64,000 nucleotides of DNA from Asparagopsis taxiformis. Its lineage: Eukaryota > Rhodophyta > Florideophyceae > Bonnemaisoniales > Bonnemaisoniaceae. Shown here piece by piece: positions 51,722 to 61,578 of this stretch. Position 1 is the stretch's first letter; each line of letters starts with the position of its first letter. The notes under the pieces were generated by a model. That model searched no databases. It had not been told where the DNA came from and saw nothing but the letters and a program-made list of their open reading frames with translations. A program made the translations under genes and the position numbers. The DNA lies in contig JALQPE010003011.1 of assembly GCA_030407315.1 (NCBI GenBank), positions 1 through 64,000 on the forward strand, read 5' to 3'.

Positions 51722-52461
51722 TGTCAGGGCAAGGTGAACCGTAACGCGCTGGTTGAACTTGCGTTCGCGCGTCGCTCGGTCGCGCTGGCGAACGGGTGGT
51801 ACAACGGCGGAACGCGTAGGGAACGATCGCAACACGGGATTCGCGGGCCGGCGCAAGACGTGATCTCAGGGGGAGATCACCGAGTAAACTCGAGCACAAC
51901 GCGATCCACACAGGGGTCGTAAATCCCTGGCCTAGTGGCGTGCGACGCAACGCGCGCTATCGCGGTGCGACGCGGTTCGACGATCGGTTTATGCGCAGCG
52001 CGCACGCGAACGTCGGCGATCGTGAGCAACCCGCACGCAACGTTTCAACGCAATCGGTCCTCGCGATTCGCTAAACGCTTAACTCGTAGCTGCGAAGATG
52101 CTGGCTGTTTATTGGTAAGGTGCGAAGCGGAACGACCATTAATAGCTAACTACTAAAGGACAGGCTGTCCTACCGTGGCCGGCCGGCGGCCGCTCGCTCG
52201 CACGCGAAAAAGGGAAATATTTGGGAAAAAGACTTTCGTCATAAAAAACCCAAAAAAAGGGAAATAAAGGGAAATTCGTCGAAATCGCTACACGTGGCGC
52301 CGGGTTCGCAATCGCACGCGTTCGCGCAGGTGCACCGTGACACGTAATCGGTTCGCCACGCGTACGCTCGCTTACTAACTAACTCAGCGCGGATGCACGC
52401 GGACTCAACTCGTCGATATCGCTCAGCCCGCGTTCGCGTTAGCGGCATAAATTGCACCACA
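51722..52461 (-). mobile_element. Element 3 3' LTR
   Basis: About 740 bp from TGTCAGGGC to GCACCACA on the + strand (TGT...ACA ends on either strand). The outer edge coincides with the break in copia coding sequence; the inner edge abuts a polypurine tract. High CpG, no coding capacity. Confidence 0.65.
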
Positions 52462-52469
52462 CTCCCCCC
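52462..52469 (-). promoter_or_regulatory. Element 3 polypurine tract
   Basis: GGGGGGAG on the - strand directly before the LTR start TGTGGTGC: the usual primer for plus-strand DNA synthesis. Confidence 0.7.
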
Positions 52470-52496
52470 GACTAACATCACAGCGCGTCCCCGCGC

Positions 52497-52643
52497 GTCA
52501 TCTCTTCCTGCGTATCCTTTGCCTTTTCCTTCTTTCTGTCCACTCTCCTCCTGTCGATCCTCTCTCTCTCTTTCTATCCTTCTTCTCTCCTTGGTCACTC
52601 GCATCCGTTGTTTCGCTCGTTGTCGCACGCGTTTGCTTTCGTT
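52497..52643 (+). promoter_or_regulatory. CT-rich leader of the element 3 accessory gene
   Basis: A long pyrimidine tract (TCCTCTCTCTCTCTTTC and on) precedes ATG 52644, like the leader of the gene at 9390. Transcription would run out of or beside the 3' LTR, opposite to gag-pol. Confidence 0.4.
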
Positions 52644-55466
52644 ATGGCGCACGACGGTGATACCCTTCCTAGCTGGCTGCGCGCCAGTGTCCCTTCAGGC
52701 GACGAGGCTGCGACGCCGATACGTTCGCCATCGGCGGCTCCGCGTCCCGCTTCGCCATCTCCTATGAGCCCCGAGAGCCCATTTTATCTGTCAATGGCCC
52801 AAGCTTCGTCTACCAGCGCGCCGGTTGCCGCGTCGTCAAGTGCGCATAACGCGGATAATGTCGGTGCGTCATCGGGTATCGTTGCGACAGTGGATGTAAC
52901 CGCTACACCCGCGGCTGGGAGTCGTGCCAACGTTGGCGTGCCTCTTCGTTCCGTACCTGCCCCTTCTTCCGTGTCGCTCCCTTCGGCCGCGCAGCGTGTC
53001 CCCGTCGCCGCTCCGCGTGCGCGTTACGACGACCCTTCTGCGTTCCGGTTCCTGCCGCGCGCGATGCCAACTTGGTCCGAATTGAGTCGCGTCCAATATT
53101 TTCCCCGGCGTTTCCTGTGGACGCGTATCGCCGATGTCAACCGCTATGCGGTATTGCCTGGCCACAAGAACGCGCAAGCCGTATGGGATGCGCGACGCGA
53201 GGCGGCGTGGTGCGACTTGGCTGTACCTTCGAACCTTCCTTGCGACACTTACTTTCTAGAGGACGCGGCGGACGAGTGGTTGGTGCGTCACTTGGCTCGT
53301 CTTCGCACAATGCGCCGCGACGAGTTCGCGCATCTTGACCCCTGGGCGGCGGCGCCTAGCGCCGGTTTCTTGTTGGACGGCGGCGTCCCCTGGAATGATG
53401 TTGAACGGGAGGGAGAAGTTAGTGAGCCTTGGTTTTTCGACGCGGGGATGCGCTCCGAGGCGCGTCGTGAATTGCGCCTGCGTCGCACGACCGGTTACTT
53501 CGTTACGCATCGCGACGTCGAATTTCGCGAGTTCCCAGAAGATCGCGTGAGTTCCTTCTTTCCGCGCTACGACCCGCGCGACTGGCCTGACGCTCCCGAA
53601 TCGCTGTCCGTTCCCCTGCCGTGCGTCTTCCATTATGCTCCATCGGTCCTTCTTGGTCTTGATGTTCCGGTCGAGACGCGTTCCTACTTCTGGGCCGTGG
53701 CGCTTAGCGAATGGGTCGTGATGGTGGCCTGCGCCTGGCTTCATGTCGCGTTCGTCGAGCGCCGTTTCGTTCGCTTGAGCGACCGGCTCATCGCCGGTAT
53801 CGAGAGCGTCGGCGCTGCGGCGGTCGTTCGTGGCGGCACCTATTCAGTCGCGCACTTAGAAAGTCTCTTGTCGGAGCATCGCGCGTGTCCATGGGACGAG
53901 ACGCCTGTCTTCGACGTGGCTCCCGGCGTGGACTTCAATGAAGGTGGCCAGTGGCTACCGTGGAGCGCGGAACGCGGCGTCGTGGATTGGGCGCATGGCG
54001 CGCTCGGAGTTCACAGGCATACGGAAATCCCTCACTTGCTATTGAAGTCGCCGCGCAACCCTTCGCGTAGCGCGTTCGCGCATCTAGAAGCGGGCGACGT
54101 CGTTACCGTGGATGCTGTCTTGTCGGCGTTGTCTTCTAACGAGTTGCATGTGATGCGCGCAACGAACTCGCGGGAATATGCGCAGTACCTTGGGATGGCC
54201 GCGTTGTTGGCCGTTGAGCGCCGGCGATTCCGCGATGGGCGCTACTCGTTGTTCTCCGAAGCACCACGGGCTCCTATCGACGTTGCGCAGTTGGACGCGG
54301 CGTTGCGTGCGGAGTACGTAAAGGTGTACAACGAATTACAAGAACTGAAGAAAGCCACTCAAGGGCAAGGCGCCGCCAACATGCCTGGCGAAGCGGGTGC
54401 AAGTGCGGCAACGGCTAGCGGTGCGGCATCGGGTTCGGCGGTTGTTGGCGAGAGTGCAGAAGCGCCCACGGCGGTGGCTGGTGACGACGCTGTTGCAGTC
54501 GCTGGTTCGTCGGCGGCAGACGGGTTACAAACTCAACTTTCTTCGGCCAAGCAGGGTCGAGATGAAGCGTTGGCGCGCGTGACGTCGGTCGCGCAAGCTC
54601 GCGACGAGGCTTTGGGGCGACTTAGCGCGGCCACCAGAGCGCTCGACGAGGCTATCAAGGCGCGCGATGATGCGTCTGAGGCACGTGACGAAGCCGTGTC
54701 GGTCCTGCGCGAGACTCGGAAGACGTTGGCGGAATCGGAGGAGCGCGAAGCCGCGCTAAAACGCAAGGTCGACGAAGACGCTGCGCGTATTGAGCGTATG
54801 CACGAAGACATCGGGAAGTTACAAGGTCGTGCAGCGGCGTACAGGAAGGAGGCTGAGGGTGATCGGGCGGCGCTAGCGAATCTTTGAACTCGCTGTGACG
54901 CTGCGGTGACCGCTCAGCAGACGGCGCAGCGTGTTCTCGTCGAAGTCGAAGCCAATTTGGAAGCGGAAAGGGGGCGGACGTCAGCTCGTATCGCTGCGGT
55001 GCGCGACGAATATCGCGCGCGAGAAAGGGATACCGTGCTCAAGGTTCAAGACACTATCGAACGCGCGCACCGGTTGGGTTCGGCGTTGAACGATGTCGTT
55101 GGCTTCCTGCAGCGGTCCCCGACTGGGTCCGTGGGCGAGAAAGAGTCAGCTGGCGAAACGCAGTCCGTGAGCGAGTTGCGCGCAGAAGCGGTACGTGACG
55201 TTGCGGGGAGCGTTGGCTCAGGACGCGGCGGTGCACGGCCCATGACGCGTTCGCGTGCGGCCGCAGCTTCGACGGGTCGCGCAAGTATTCCTCCCCTTCG
55301 GATTGGCGTACATGATGGGCGCGTCGTTCGGGTGTTGAATCCCGAACGGCGACGCGGTCACCAGGCAGATACGGCTTCGAGCCGCGCTCGTTCGCGCAAT
55401 ACGGCGGGTAGTTCGTCAAGCCGTCACACGCGTCGAGACGATGACACGCGCGCACCTCCGTCCTGA
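52644..55466 (+). CDS. Element 3 opposite-strand accessory gene (one in-frame TGA)
   Basis: Homologue of the 34727-37992 gene of element 2, in the same place and orientation. Starts MAHDGDTLPSWLRASV; a Pro/Ser/Ala-rich region of about 115 residues leads to the shared fold (LAVPSNLPCDTYFLEDAAD; LRLRRTTGYFVTHRDV; YDPRDWPD; CVFHYAPSVLLG), which runs in one frame where element 2 needs a -1 step. After about residue 550 it is a long coiled coil (DEALARVTSVAQARDEAL and similar heptads). A TGA at 54885-54887 interrupts the coiled coil; the same frame continues to 55466 with more coiled coil and an Arg/Ser-rich basic tail. Codon use equals that of element 3 gag-pol, so it belongs to the element. No known family recognised. 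Confidence 0.7.
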
Positions 55467-57305
55467 TTCTTGCTCCGTTCAGTTAGCACGCATTACATTC
55501 TCCTTGCAATAAACTCGTCTTGTTGGTATCTACGTGTCGCCTTTCCCGCCTCTTGGTTCCTCCACTTGGTACGCGCGCTGTAGTGTGACGCTGAGGGCCG
55601 GCTGGTACGCGGCGTGCCAGATCATGAGGCACGCAAGCGTCGGTGTGCCTTCGGTAAGGACGCGCGTGTCGTGGCTCAAAGCCGCATGTGCCCGTTGTCC
55701 ACGTCGCCGTTCGGGGGACAACCGGACGAAGTCGGCCATCAACACGCGCCGATATTTCCAGCATGCGTTGGGTTGCGTGTGTTGTGGGGCTTGAGAGGGG
55801 GGTTAACGGGGTGAGTTGGGGCGGCCGGTACGCCGAAGCGCGATCGTCGTAACGCGTTCGCTTCGTCGGTTCGTCGCGCGTGGTTCTCGCCGCCGCGGGT
55901 TAATTCCATCGCGCGTTCGCTCGCGGTCGCGTCTTCGGTTCGTTGCTACGCGCCTTCGTTTTTCGCTTTCGCGTCGCCTCGCTTGCTACCTACGTCCGTG
56001 TCTCACTATCGCATCCGCTGTTCCATGGCTAGAGCGGGGCGAAAGGGCCTTGTTCGCGGGCTCCCGTGTGGGTCGCCTCTTTCTTTTTGTAGACTAGGCC
56101 TCATTCTCCGCGCTTTCGCTGAGGGGGAGATGCGCGCGTGAATGCCACTATATTCTCGGTGGAGACCGGCGTACGTCCAGATGACTGCGTCTTTCCACCG
56201 AGTTCGAGACGCTCGCTGGAGTCTGCGCGTGTTGTCGTCCAATCAAATGACGGCAGCAAGGGACGGCTTGTCACGGCGTGGGGGTCAGTGTGGCGGCGGC
56301 GCAATCCAGGTGCCCCTTCGCCAACAATTTTCTCGTGGGACAATTTTTTCGGGACGGTCAAATTGCTATTCCGCCGGGCCAGACTGCGCACCCAATTTCG
56401 GAGCCGCTCCCCTATTTTCGCGCGAAACCCATCGCTGGTTCCAGCGCATCGCACATCTCCTAGAGTCAGTCAGGGAGTTAGTTGGTGCCGGGCTTGCACG
56501 CAATTTCCAGGTTGAGCGTCGTCACACGTGAGCGAGACTCTCAGTAGGTGAAAAAGCGCGACCTCCGCGTGGCGGTAGGCGGTTATTGTGGGTTGCAAAG
56601 CGTGAGCGAAGAGTAGCTGCTGGGTGAACAACGAGTAGTTGCGTGGCGGACGAAGAGCGGTCGAAGCGCAGGCGAGGAGTGATACGTGGTGTCTCCTGGC
56701 GGTCTTGGCGCGACTTGCGCAGCGGTTTCCGAACCTCGCGCAGGTGGTCAGCGGGCGTCGTCTAGGGCGTAAGCGAGTGGGTTCGATTCCCACGCATCGA
56801 CGGCGTTCTGCGCGACGCGTGTTAGCACCAGCAATACAAAACGTTCGTTTGTATTCTCGCGCAAGCGTTCAACTCCCAGTTAGTCTAGCCCAGTGTGGAT
56901 TGCCTCCGTGCGGATAGCTGACGCGAGTAGTAACGCGGCGCGCAAGCGACGAATCATGTGCGGCCTGTCGGACGGGTGCGTAAGCGGCTCGAGAGCGGCG
57001 TCGCTCCATTGCGTGCGGTGACCGTTCCAAATCATTCAGCGATAAGAAGTCAATTGCGCAGGGCGCGGTGAAACTTCGTCTGACGTCGCGACTGACGTTT
57101 TCGTGCGGTGTCACGTTATCTACTAAACCGGTTCGAGAATACTGAGCGCTGCGGGCACACGAAATAGACGGCAAGGATGATATGTCGGCGCGCTTTTTCG
57201 CATACGCGACGGAGCGAGCCTCATGGTCCTGGCCCGTTTTCTTCATGAGATCTGCAGGCGTCCTCCTTGATTCGTATGCCGCTCTTGGCTCGGCGGTTCT
57301 GCACG
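55467..57305. other. Element 3 gap between accessory gene and integrase
   Basis: 1.8 kb of CpG-rich DNA between two convergent genes, without a supported gene. Short open frames have the element's base bias but no motif. It contains the tRNA-like segment at about 56745-56793, and TTTTCGCGCGAAA (56412-56424), whose TTTCGCGCGAAA core recurs in element 1 at 22756-22767. Confidence 0.5.
56745..56793 (+). other. tRNA-like A/B-box segment
   Basis: GTGGGTTCGATTCCCAC (56777-56793) is a perfect T-arm with an exact B-box, preceded by an A-box-like TGGTCAGCGGG (56745-56755). The spacing is about 10 bases short and no 7-bp acceptor stem closes, so it is not an intact tRNA. It could be a tRNA relic, a SINE head or chance. 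Confidence 0.25.
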
Positions 57306-60300
57306 TTAGTTGCGTGACGGGCGATGGCGCGTCCTCTTGTCCGCTAGCCGCAAACTGGAGCGACTGGGTGGCGTCCGGCGCGGTTTGGTGACGCTTGTCG
57401 CTTTCGGCGTGCGCATCTTCGGCGGGGGTCCCCGGCGGTCGCGTGACGTAGCGCGGTCGGGCTCGGTGTCGCGTCCGGCGGCGCTCGAAGCGGTTCGCTT
57501 TAGGTCCTTGCGGAAACGTGCGACAATGGGTGCGGGTAACGAGCCCACGGGTTCCCAGGTATCATCGCGCGGCGAATATCCTTTCCAGCGCACTCGGAAA
57601 ACGGCTTCCCCAGCATCGTCAATGCCTTCGGCCACGAGTTTGTCAATCATAAATTCGCGCGTTCCGTACCCAGACTCTGGGCTAACTTTGCGCGAAGCTT
57701 CGAAGTCGCGTTCGCCGCATTGCGTAGCGTCGTTAGCGGCTTCCGTTGCGGTAGCATCTTCCTCGTCGTCTAGCGGGGAAGGCGCGGGCGTTGCAATACG
57801 CGGTGCGACGCGGATGCGGTCGGAACTAACGAGCTCGGGCACGCCATCTATCACGATCTCGTAAGTATGGCCGCGACAGCCTATTACAGGGAAAGGGCCG
57901 GAGACGGGGTAGTCCAATTTCGACGCACGCGCTCCTTCGTCTCGCTGCGCTCGAGTCGTCGCTCCCGCACGGGTATCCAAGTAGACTTGGTCACCCACCT
58001 TGATTTCCTTGTTCACTGCGCGTACGCCACAGTCGAAATCCCGTTTATACCGCGCTTGCGCCTTCTTCAACGCGTTTGCTGCGCGCGCGTAGGCGTCCGA
58101 TAATCGCGCTAGAAATTCCATGCGGAGAAACGGCGTGCTGCGGATCGTGTCCACTTGTTCCGTTCCCAACGATACGGGGTAGCGTGTGAGCGTAAGTTCG
58201 AACGGCGAAGTATTCGTCGAGCGGTGTATCGCGCGGTTGTAAGCGTACGCTAGCGCGTCTAAATGCTCGTCCCAATCTCTGCGCTCTTCATCTACATAAT
58301 GGCGCAGCGTCGCGACGATGGTGCGGTTCATGCGCTCGACTTGTCCGTTCGACTGCGGATGGTACGTCGTTGTGAATATGTTTCGCGTACCCATCAGCGC
58401 GCAAGTCTCCTGAAACAGCTTCGAGCGGAATTGCGGTCCATTGTCCGAAAGTAGCGTGCGCGGCGGTCCATAGACGAACACCCAATCGCGGCAAAATGCC
58501 TTCGCAACGGCGAGCGCGGATACGCGCCCGAGCGCGATGAGTCGGCAGAGTTTGCTATAGCGGTCGGCGATTACAAGTACGAAGCGACGTTGGCGCGGAG
58601 TCTCGGGCAGCGGCCCAAGGATGTCAATAGCGACGTCTTCGAGCGGGCGCGTCGCGGGGAATAGCTTCAAGGCGTTCGTGTGGCGATATTGCGTAACGCG
58701 GTTACGTGCGCACGCGTCGCACTGTCTCACTGTAGTATAGACGTCCACGCTCATCATCGGCCAGTAGTACGCGCGTCGAATCGCGTCATACATGCGACGC
58801 GCGCCCGGATGTCCTGCGGTTACCGCGTAATGGTTAGCTCGCAAAATACGCCCCTTAATCGCTTCGGGCACGACTATCTGCGTGGCGCCGTCGAGCGGCG
58901 CGGTCCTCATAAGTATCCCATCGGGGGACAGGTGAAAGCGCGACTGCGGCGCGGTTTCGACATCGCGTTTCGCGTTTTGGCAGAATTCATCCGTCGCTTG
59001 CTCGCGAATCCACTCGTCAGTGGACACGGGCGGTTCGATGCACGACCGAGATGCTAGTAGGCAGTCCAAACTCGGGTAGTATTCTGCGTAGTCGCATAGT
59101 AGCGCGGTATCGGTTCGCGCATAAGCGTCCGCGTGCGGTTCAACGATGTTCGCGGCGTCGAAGCAGGGTATCTCGTCCGGTATTTCCGTCTCGTCGCCGC
59201 TTCGCGTGGCCATTCGCGAGAGCGCGTCGGCGATAACATGGCGTTTACCCTTTTTATATTCGACGTCGAACTCGAACTCGGCGAGTCGCAATCGCCAGCG
59301 CGCGAGTCGTCCTTCCGCGGAGGTCATATTTAGAATCCAGCGCAGCGAATTATGGTCCGTGCGAACCGTGAACTTCCGTCCTTCTAGATATGCGCGTAAT
59401 AGTAACACAGCCCATACCACCGCGAGGCATTCGCGTTCCGTCGTCGAATAATTTCGCTCCGCGTCGTTAAGCGTGCGCGACCAGTATCCGACTGGATGTA
59501 ATGTGTCTCCATCTGCGTCTAGCTGTAATAATGCGCATCCGATTTGTCCTTGCGACGCGTCGGTATCGAGCACGTATGGGTGTCCCTCGCGCGGTAGGCG
59601 AAGAATAGGCGGAGATAGCATCGCTCGTCGCAGTGATTCGAACGCGCGCGTTTGCTCCGGCGTCGGCGCGGGTAAGCTGTCTCCTTGGTCCTTCTTTAGC
59701 AACTGCGTAAGCGGCGCCGCTACGAACGCGAATTTTTCAACGAATCGGCGGTATACGTTGCATGTCCCCAGGAAGCTGCGCAGTTGCGTTTTCGTCGTCG
59801 GGTACGTTGCATCGCGTAGCGCGTCGCATTTCGTCGTCGGCACGGATAGCTTCCCAGGCGAAATAGTATGCCCCAGATAGTCCACCGTGCGCTTGAAGAA
59901 CTCGGTCTTCGCGAATTTAAGCGAAACGCCAGCGCGTCCGAGGATTCCCAGTATCTCGTCGACGTGATGCACGTGCGCGTTTACGTCGGCGGAGAAGATG
60001 ATTACGTCATCCAGGTAGACAAGGCAATGCTGCCATTTCACGTTCGCGAGCAGGATATCGAGCGCGCGCTGGAACGTCGCGGGCGCGTTCGACAGTCCAA
60101 AGGGCATGCGGCGGAAGCGATACGTACCAACATGCGACGTAAACGTAGTCTTATCGCGGTCGGCGTGCGCTACCGGGATTTGCCAGTACCCCGAGTTGCA
60201 GTCTAGCGTAGTGAAAACCGTCGCGTTACCAAGCGAATCGACGCAATCGTCCATGCGCGGAATCGGATACGCGTCTTTCACGGTAGCGGCGTTTAAGCGG

Positions 60301-60761
60301 CGGTAGTCGATGCAGAAGCGGGAAGTCCCGTCCTTCTTAGGCACGACTACGACCGGGCTCGCCCATTCCGATGTAGCAGGTTCGATCACCCCAGCGCGGA
60401 GCATCTTATCCACTTGCGTACGGATAATTTCGCGCGACGCGTGTCCGGCGCGGTACGGCGGTTGGTTGACGGGGGTCGCCCCCGGAACCAGTTCGATGCG
60501 GTGCTCTGTCGCGTGGATGGCTCCGAGCGTGCCATTCCACATGCGCTCGTGCTTTCGAAGCATCTCGATAATTCGCGCGTGTAGGTCGTCGTCTACTCGC
60601 TCATCGCGTAGTGTCGCGCGTAAGAGGTCTTCCCAATGCGGCGTCGCGTTCGCAATTCCGTCGGCTTCGCGCAGGTCCGGCGGGTTCGTCGCGTTGCATG
60701 GCGTCGCATCGTCGGGCGGTCGGTCTTGTGGTGTCGGTGCCTCTTGTGCACTTGTAGGCAC
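57306..60761 (-). CDS. Element 3 polyprotein: RT, RNase H, integrase, chromodomain
   Basis: 1151 residues without a break. RT: FCIDYRRLNAATVKDAYPIP, FTTLDCNSGYWQIP, YLDDVIIFS. RNase H: YVLDTDASQGQIGCALLQL, VRTDHNSLRWI. Integrase: HYAVTAGHPGARRMYDAIRR with YYWPMM and CDACARN, IDILGPLPETP, LLSDNGPQF, SNGQVERMNRTI. The terminal chromodomain is FRVRWKGYSPRDDTWEPVGS, followed by a basic tail. The real upstream join is to the protease frame at 60593-61534, which overlaps by 169 bases in the -1 relation; the first Met here need not be used. Confidence 0.9.
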   Translation of the reverse strand: MPTSAQEAPTPQDRPPDDATPCNATNPPDLREADGIANATPHWEDLLRATLRDERVDDDLHARIIEMLRKHERMWNGTLGAIHATEHRIELVPGATPVNQPPYRAGHASREIIRTQVDKMLRAGVIEPATSEWASPVVVVPKKDGTSRFCIDYRRLNAATVKDAYPIPRMDDCVDSLGNATVFTTLDCNSGYWQIPVAHADRDKTTFTSHVGTYRFRRMPFGLSNAPATFQRALDILLANVKWQHCLVYLDDVIIFSADVNAHVHHVDEILGILGRAGVSLKFAKTEFFKRTVDYLGHTISPGKLSVPTTKCDALRDATYPTTKTQLRSFLGTCNVYRRFVEKFAFVAAPLTQLLKKDQGDSLPAPTPEQTRAFESLRRAMLSPPILRLPREGHPYVLDTDASQGQIGCALLQLDADGDTLHPVGYWSRTLNDAERNYSTTERECLAVVWAVLLLRAYLEGRKFTVRTDHNSLRWILNMTSAEGRLARWRLRLAEFEFDVEYKKGKRHVIADALSRMATRSGDETEIPDEIPCFDAANIVEPHADAYARTDTALLCDYAEYYPSLDCLLASRSCIEPPVSTDEWIREQATDEFCQNAKRDVETAPQSRFHLSPDGILMRTAPLDGATQIVVPEAIKGRILRANHYAVTAGHPGARRMYDAIRRAYYWPMMSVDVYTTVRQCDACARNRVTQYRHTNALKLFPATRPLEDVAIDILGPLPETPRQRRFVLVIADRYSKLCRLIALGRVSALAVAKAFCRDWVFVYGPPRTLLSDNGPQFRSKLFQETCALMGTRNIFTTTYHPQSNGQVERMNRTIVATLRHYVDEERRDWDEHLDALAYAYNRAIHRSTNTSPFELTLTRYPVSLGTEQVDTIRSTPFLRMEFLARLSDAYARAANALKKAQARYKRDFDCGVRAVNKEIKVGDQVYLDTRAGATTRAQRDEGARASKLDYPVSGPFPVIGCRGHTYEIVIDGVPELVSSDRIRVAPRIATPAPSPLDDEEDATATEAANDATQCGERDFEASRKVSPESGYGTREFMIDKLVAEGIDDAGEAVFRVRWKGYSPRDDTWEPVGSLPAPIVARFRKDLKRTASSAAGRDTEPDRATSRDRRGPPPKMRTPKATSVTKPRRTPPSRSSLRLADKRTRHRPSRN

Positions 60762-61534
60762 CCTACGGGGTTGGGCACTGCGGCGCCCACCTTCATGCCT
60801 TTGGGCAATATCTGTAGGCGGGTGCCGGCGTTGTGCACATGCACACTGAAGGGCACGTTCCTTTTAACCTGCGTTTCACCATTGGCTAGACGCAACAACT
60901 TCTGTCCGTAGAGGTCGGTCGCGGGTATCATGATGCAGCGTCCGTCAGCGCCCGTGGTGACTTCGATAGCTTGCGTCGCGTGCGGCGGAATCGACGTGCG
61001 GCGCGCAACGCGGATTGGTGCGAAATCTGTTGGTCGGGTAGTCTTGGGGGTCGGTGCGCGGCGCGGTTTCGTCGGCGTGCGTGGGAGCATCGGAACGTGG
61101 TCTCCATAGCGGGTTCGCAACGCGCGCTGCGGCCCAGTATAGATCATCCGAACCACGCGGTCGATGAAGTCTGCTCCCAGAATGCAAGGGACGGATAAGC
61201 GCGGCATCACCAGGAAAGTTTGAAGGTGCGCGCGGGCACCTAGAAGAACGCTAAGTCGCAACGACGCGTTCGGCGCGAGGCGTCGTCCATTCGCGTCGAT
61301 AATCGCGCAGCGCAGCGTTGGCGGCGTAGCGTGGCGCTTCCAATCAGCGCCTAATACGTTCTCGCGAATGAGGCTCGGGCCCGCGCCGGTATCAAGCACA
61401 GCGGTCACCGCGGTGGCCGTGCGTAGATTATATCCGACGCGTATCTCGAGTTTGTAGTTCGCGGTAGGGGTCTGAAACAGGACCACTGTTTCGGGTGGTA
61501 ACGGAGGCGGTTTTTCGCGCGGCGGTTGCGTCAT
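60593..61534 (-). CDS. Element 3 protease frame
   Basis: The retroviral-type aspartic protease has an intact site (TAVLDTGAGPSLI) and a flap/hydrophobic region (LSVPCILGADFIDRV). The sequence up to KVGAAVPNPVG (about 60770) looks real; beyond it the frame is arginine/histidine-rich read-through, so translation should pass to the RT frame by -1 there. It starts 45 bases after the gag stop, also in the -1 relation. Confidence 0.8.
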   Translation of the reverse strand: MTQPPREKPPPLPPETVVLFQTPTANYKLEIRVGYNLRTATAVTAVLDTGAGPSLIRENVLGADWKRHATPPTLRCAIIDANGRRLAPNASLRLSVLLGARAHLQTFLVMPRLSVPCILGADFIDRVVRMIYTGPQRALRTRYGDHVPMLPRTPTKPRRAPTPKTTRPTDFAPIRVARRTSIPPHATQAIEVTTGADGRCIMIPATDLYGQKLLRLANGETQVKRNVPFSVHVHNAGTRLQILPKGMKVGAAVPNPVGCLQVHKRHRHHKTDRPTMRRHATRRTRRTCAKPTELRTRRRIGKTSYARHYAMSE

Positions 61535-61578
61535 CGCGCGTCGCGTGTCCGTTGAGTGAGGAGGAGTCGGCCCACCCG

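Noticed and set aside
37342..54887. In-frame TGA codons before or within the coiled-coil tails of both accessory genes as programmed readthrough
   Set aside because: When the two proteins are aligned by eye the TGAs fall at different places (GRY-IV-stop in element 2, deep in the coiled coil in element 3), and neither has a CTA-type readthrough context. Independent nonsense mutations are simpler.
56470..56793. A - strand protein starting MGIEPTRLRP
   Set aside because: This is the well-known false frame produced by reading a tRNA-type T-arm on the opposite strand.
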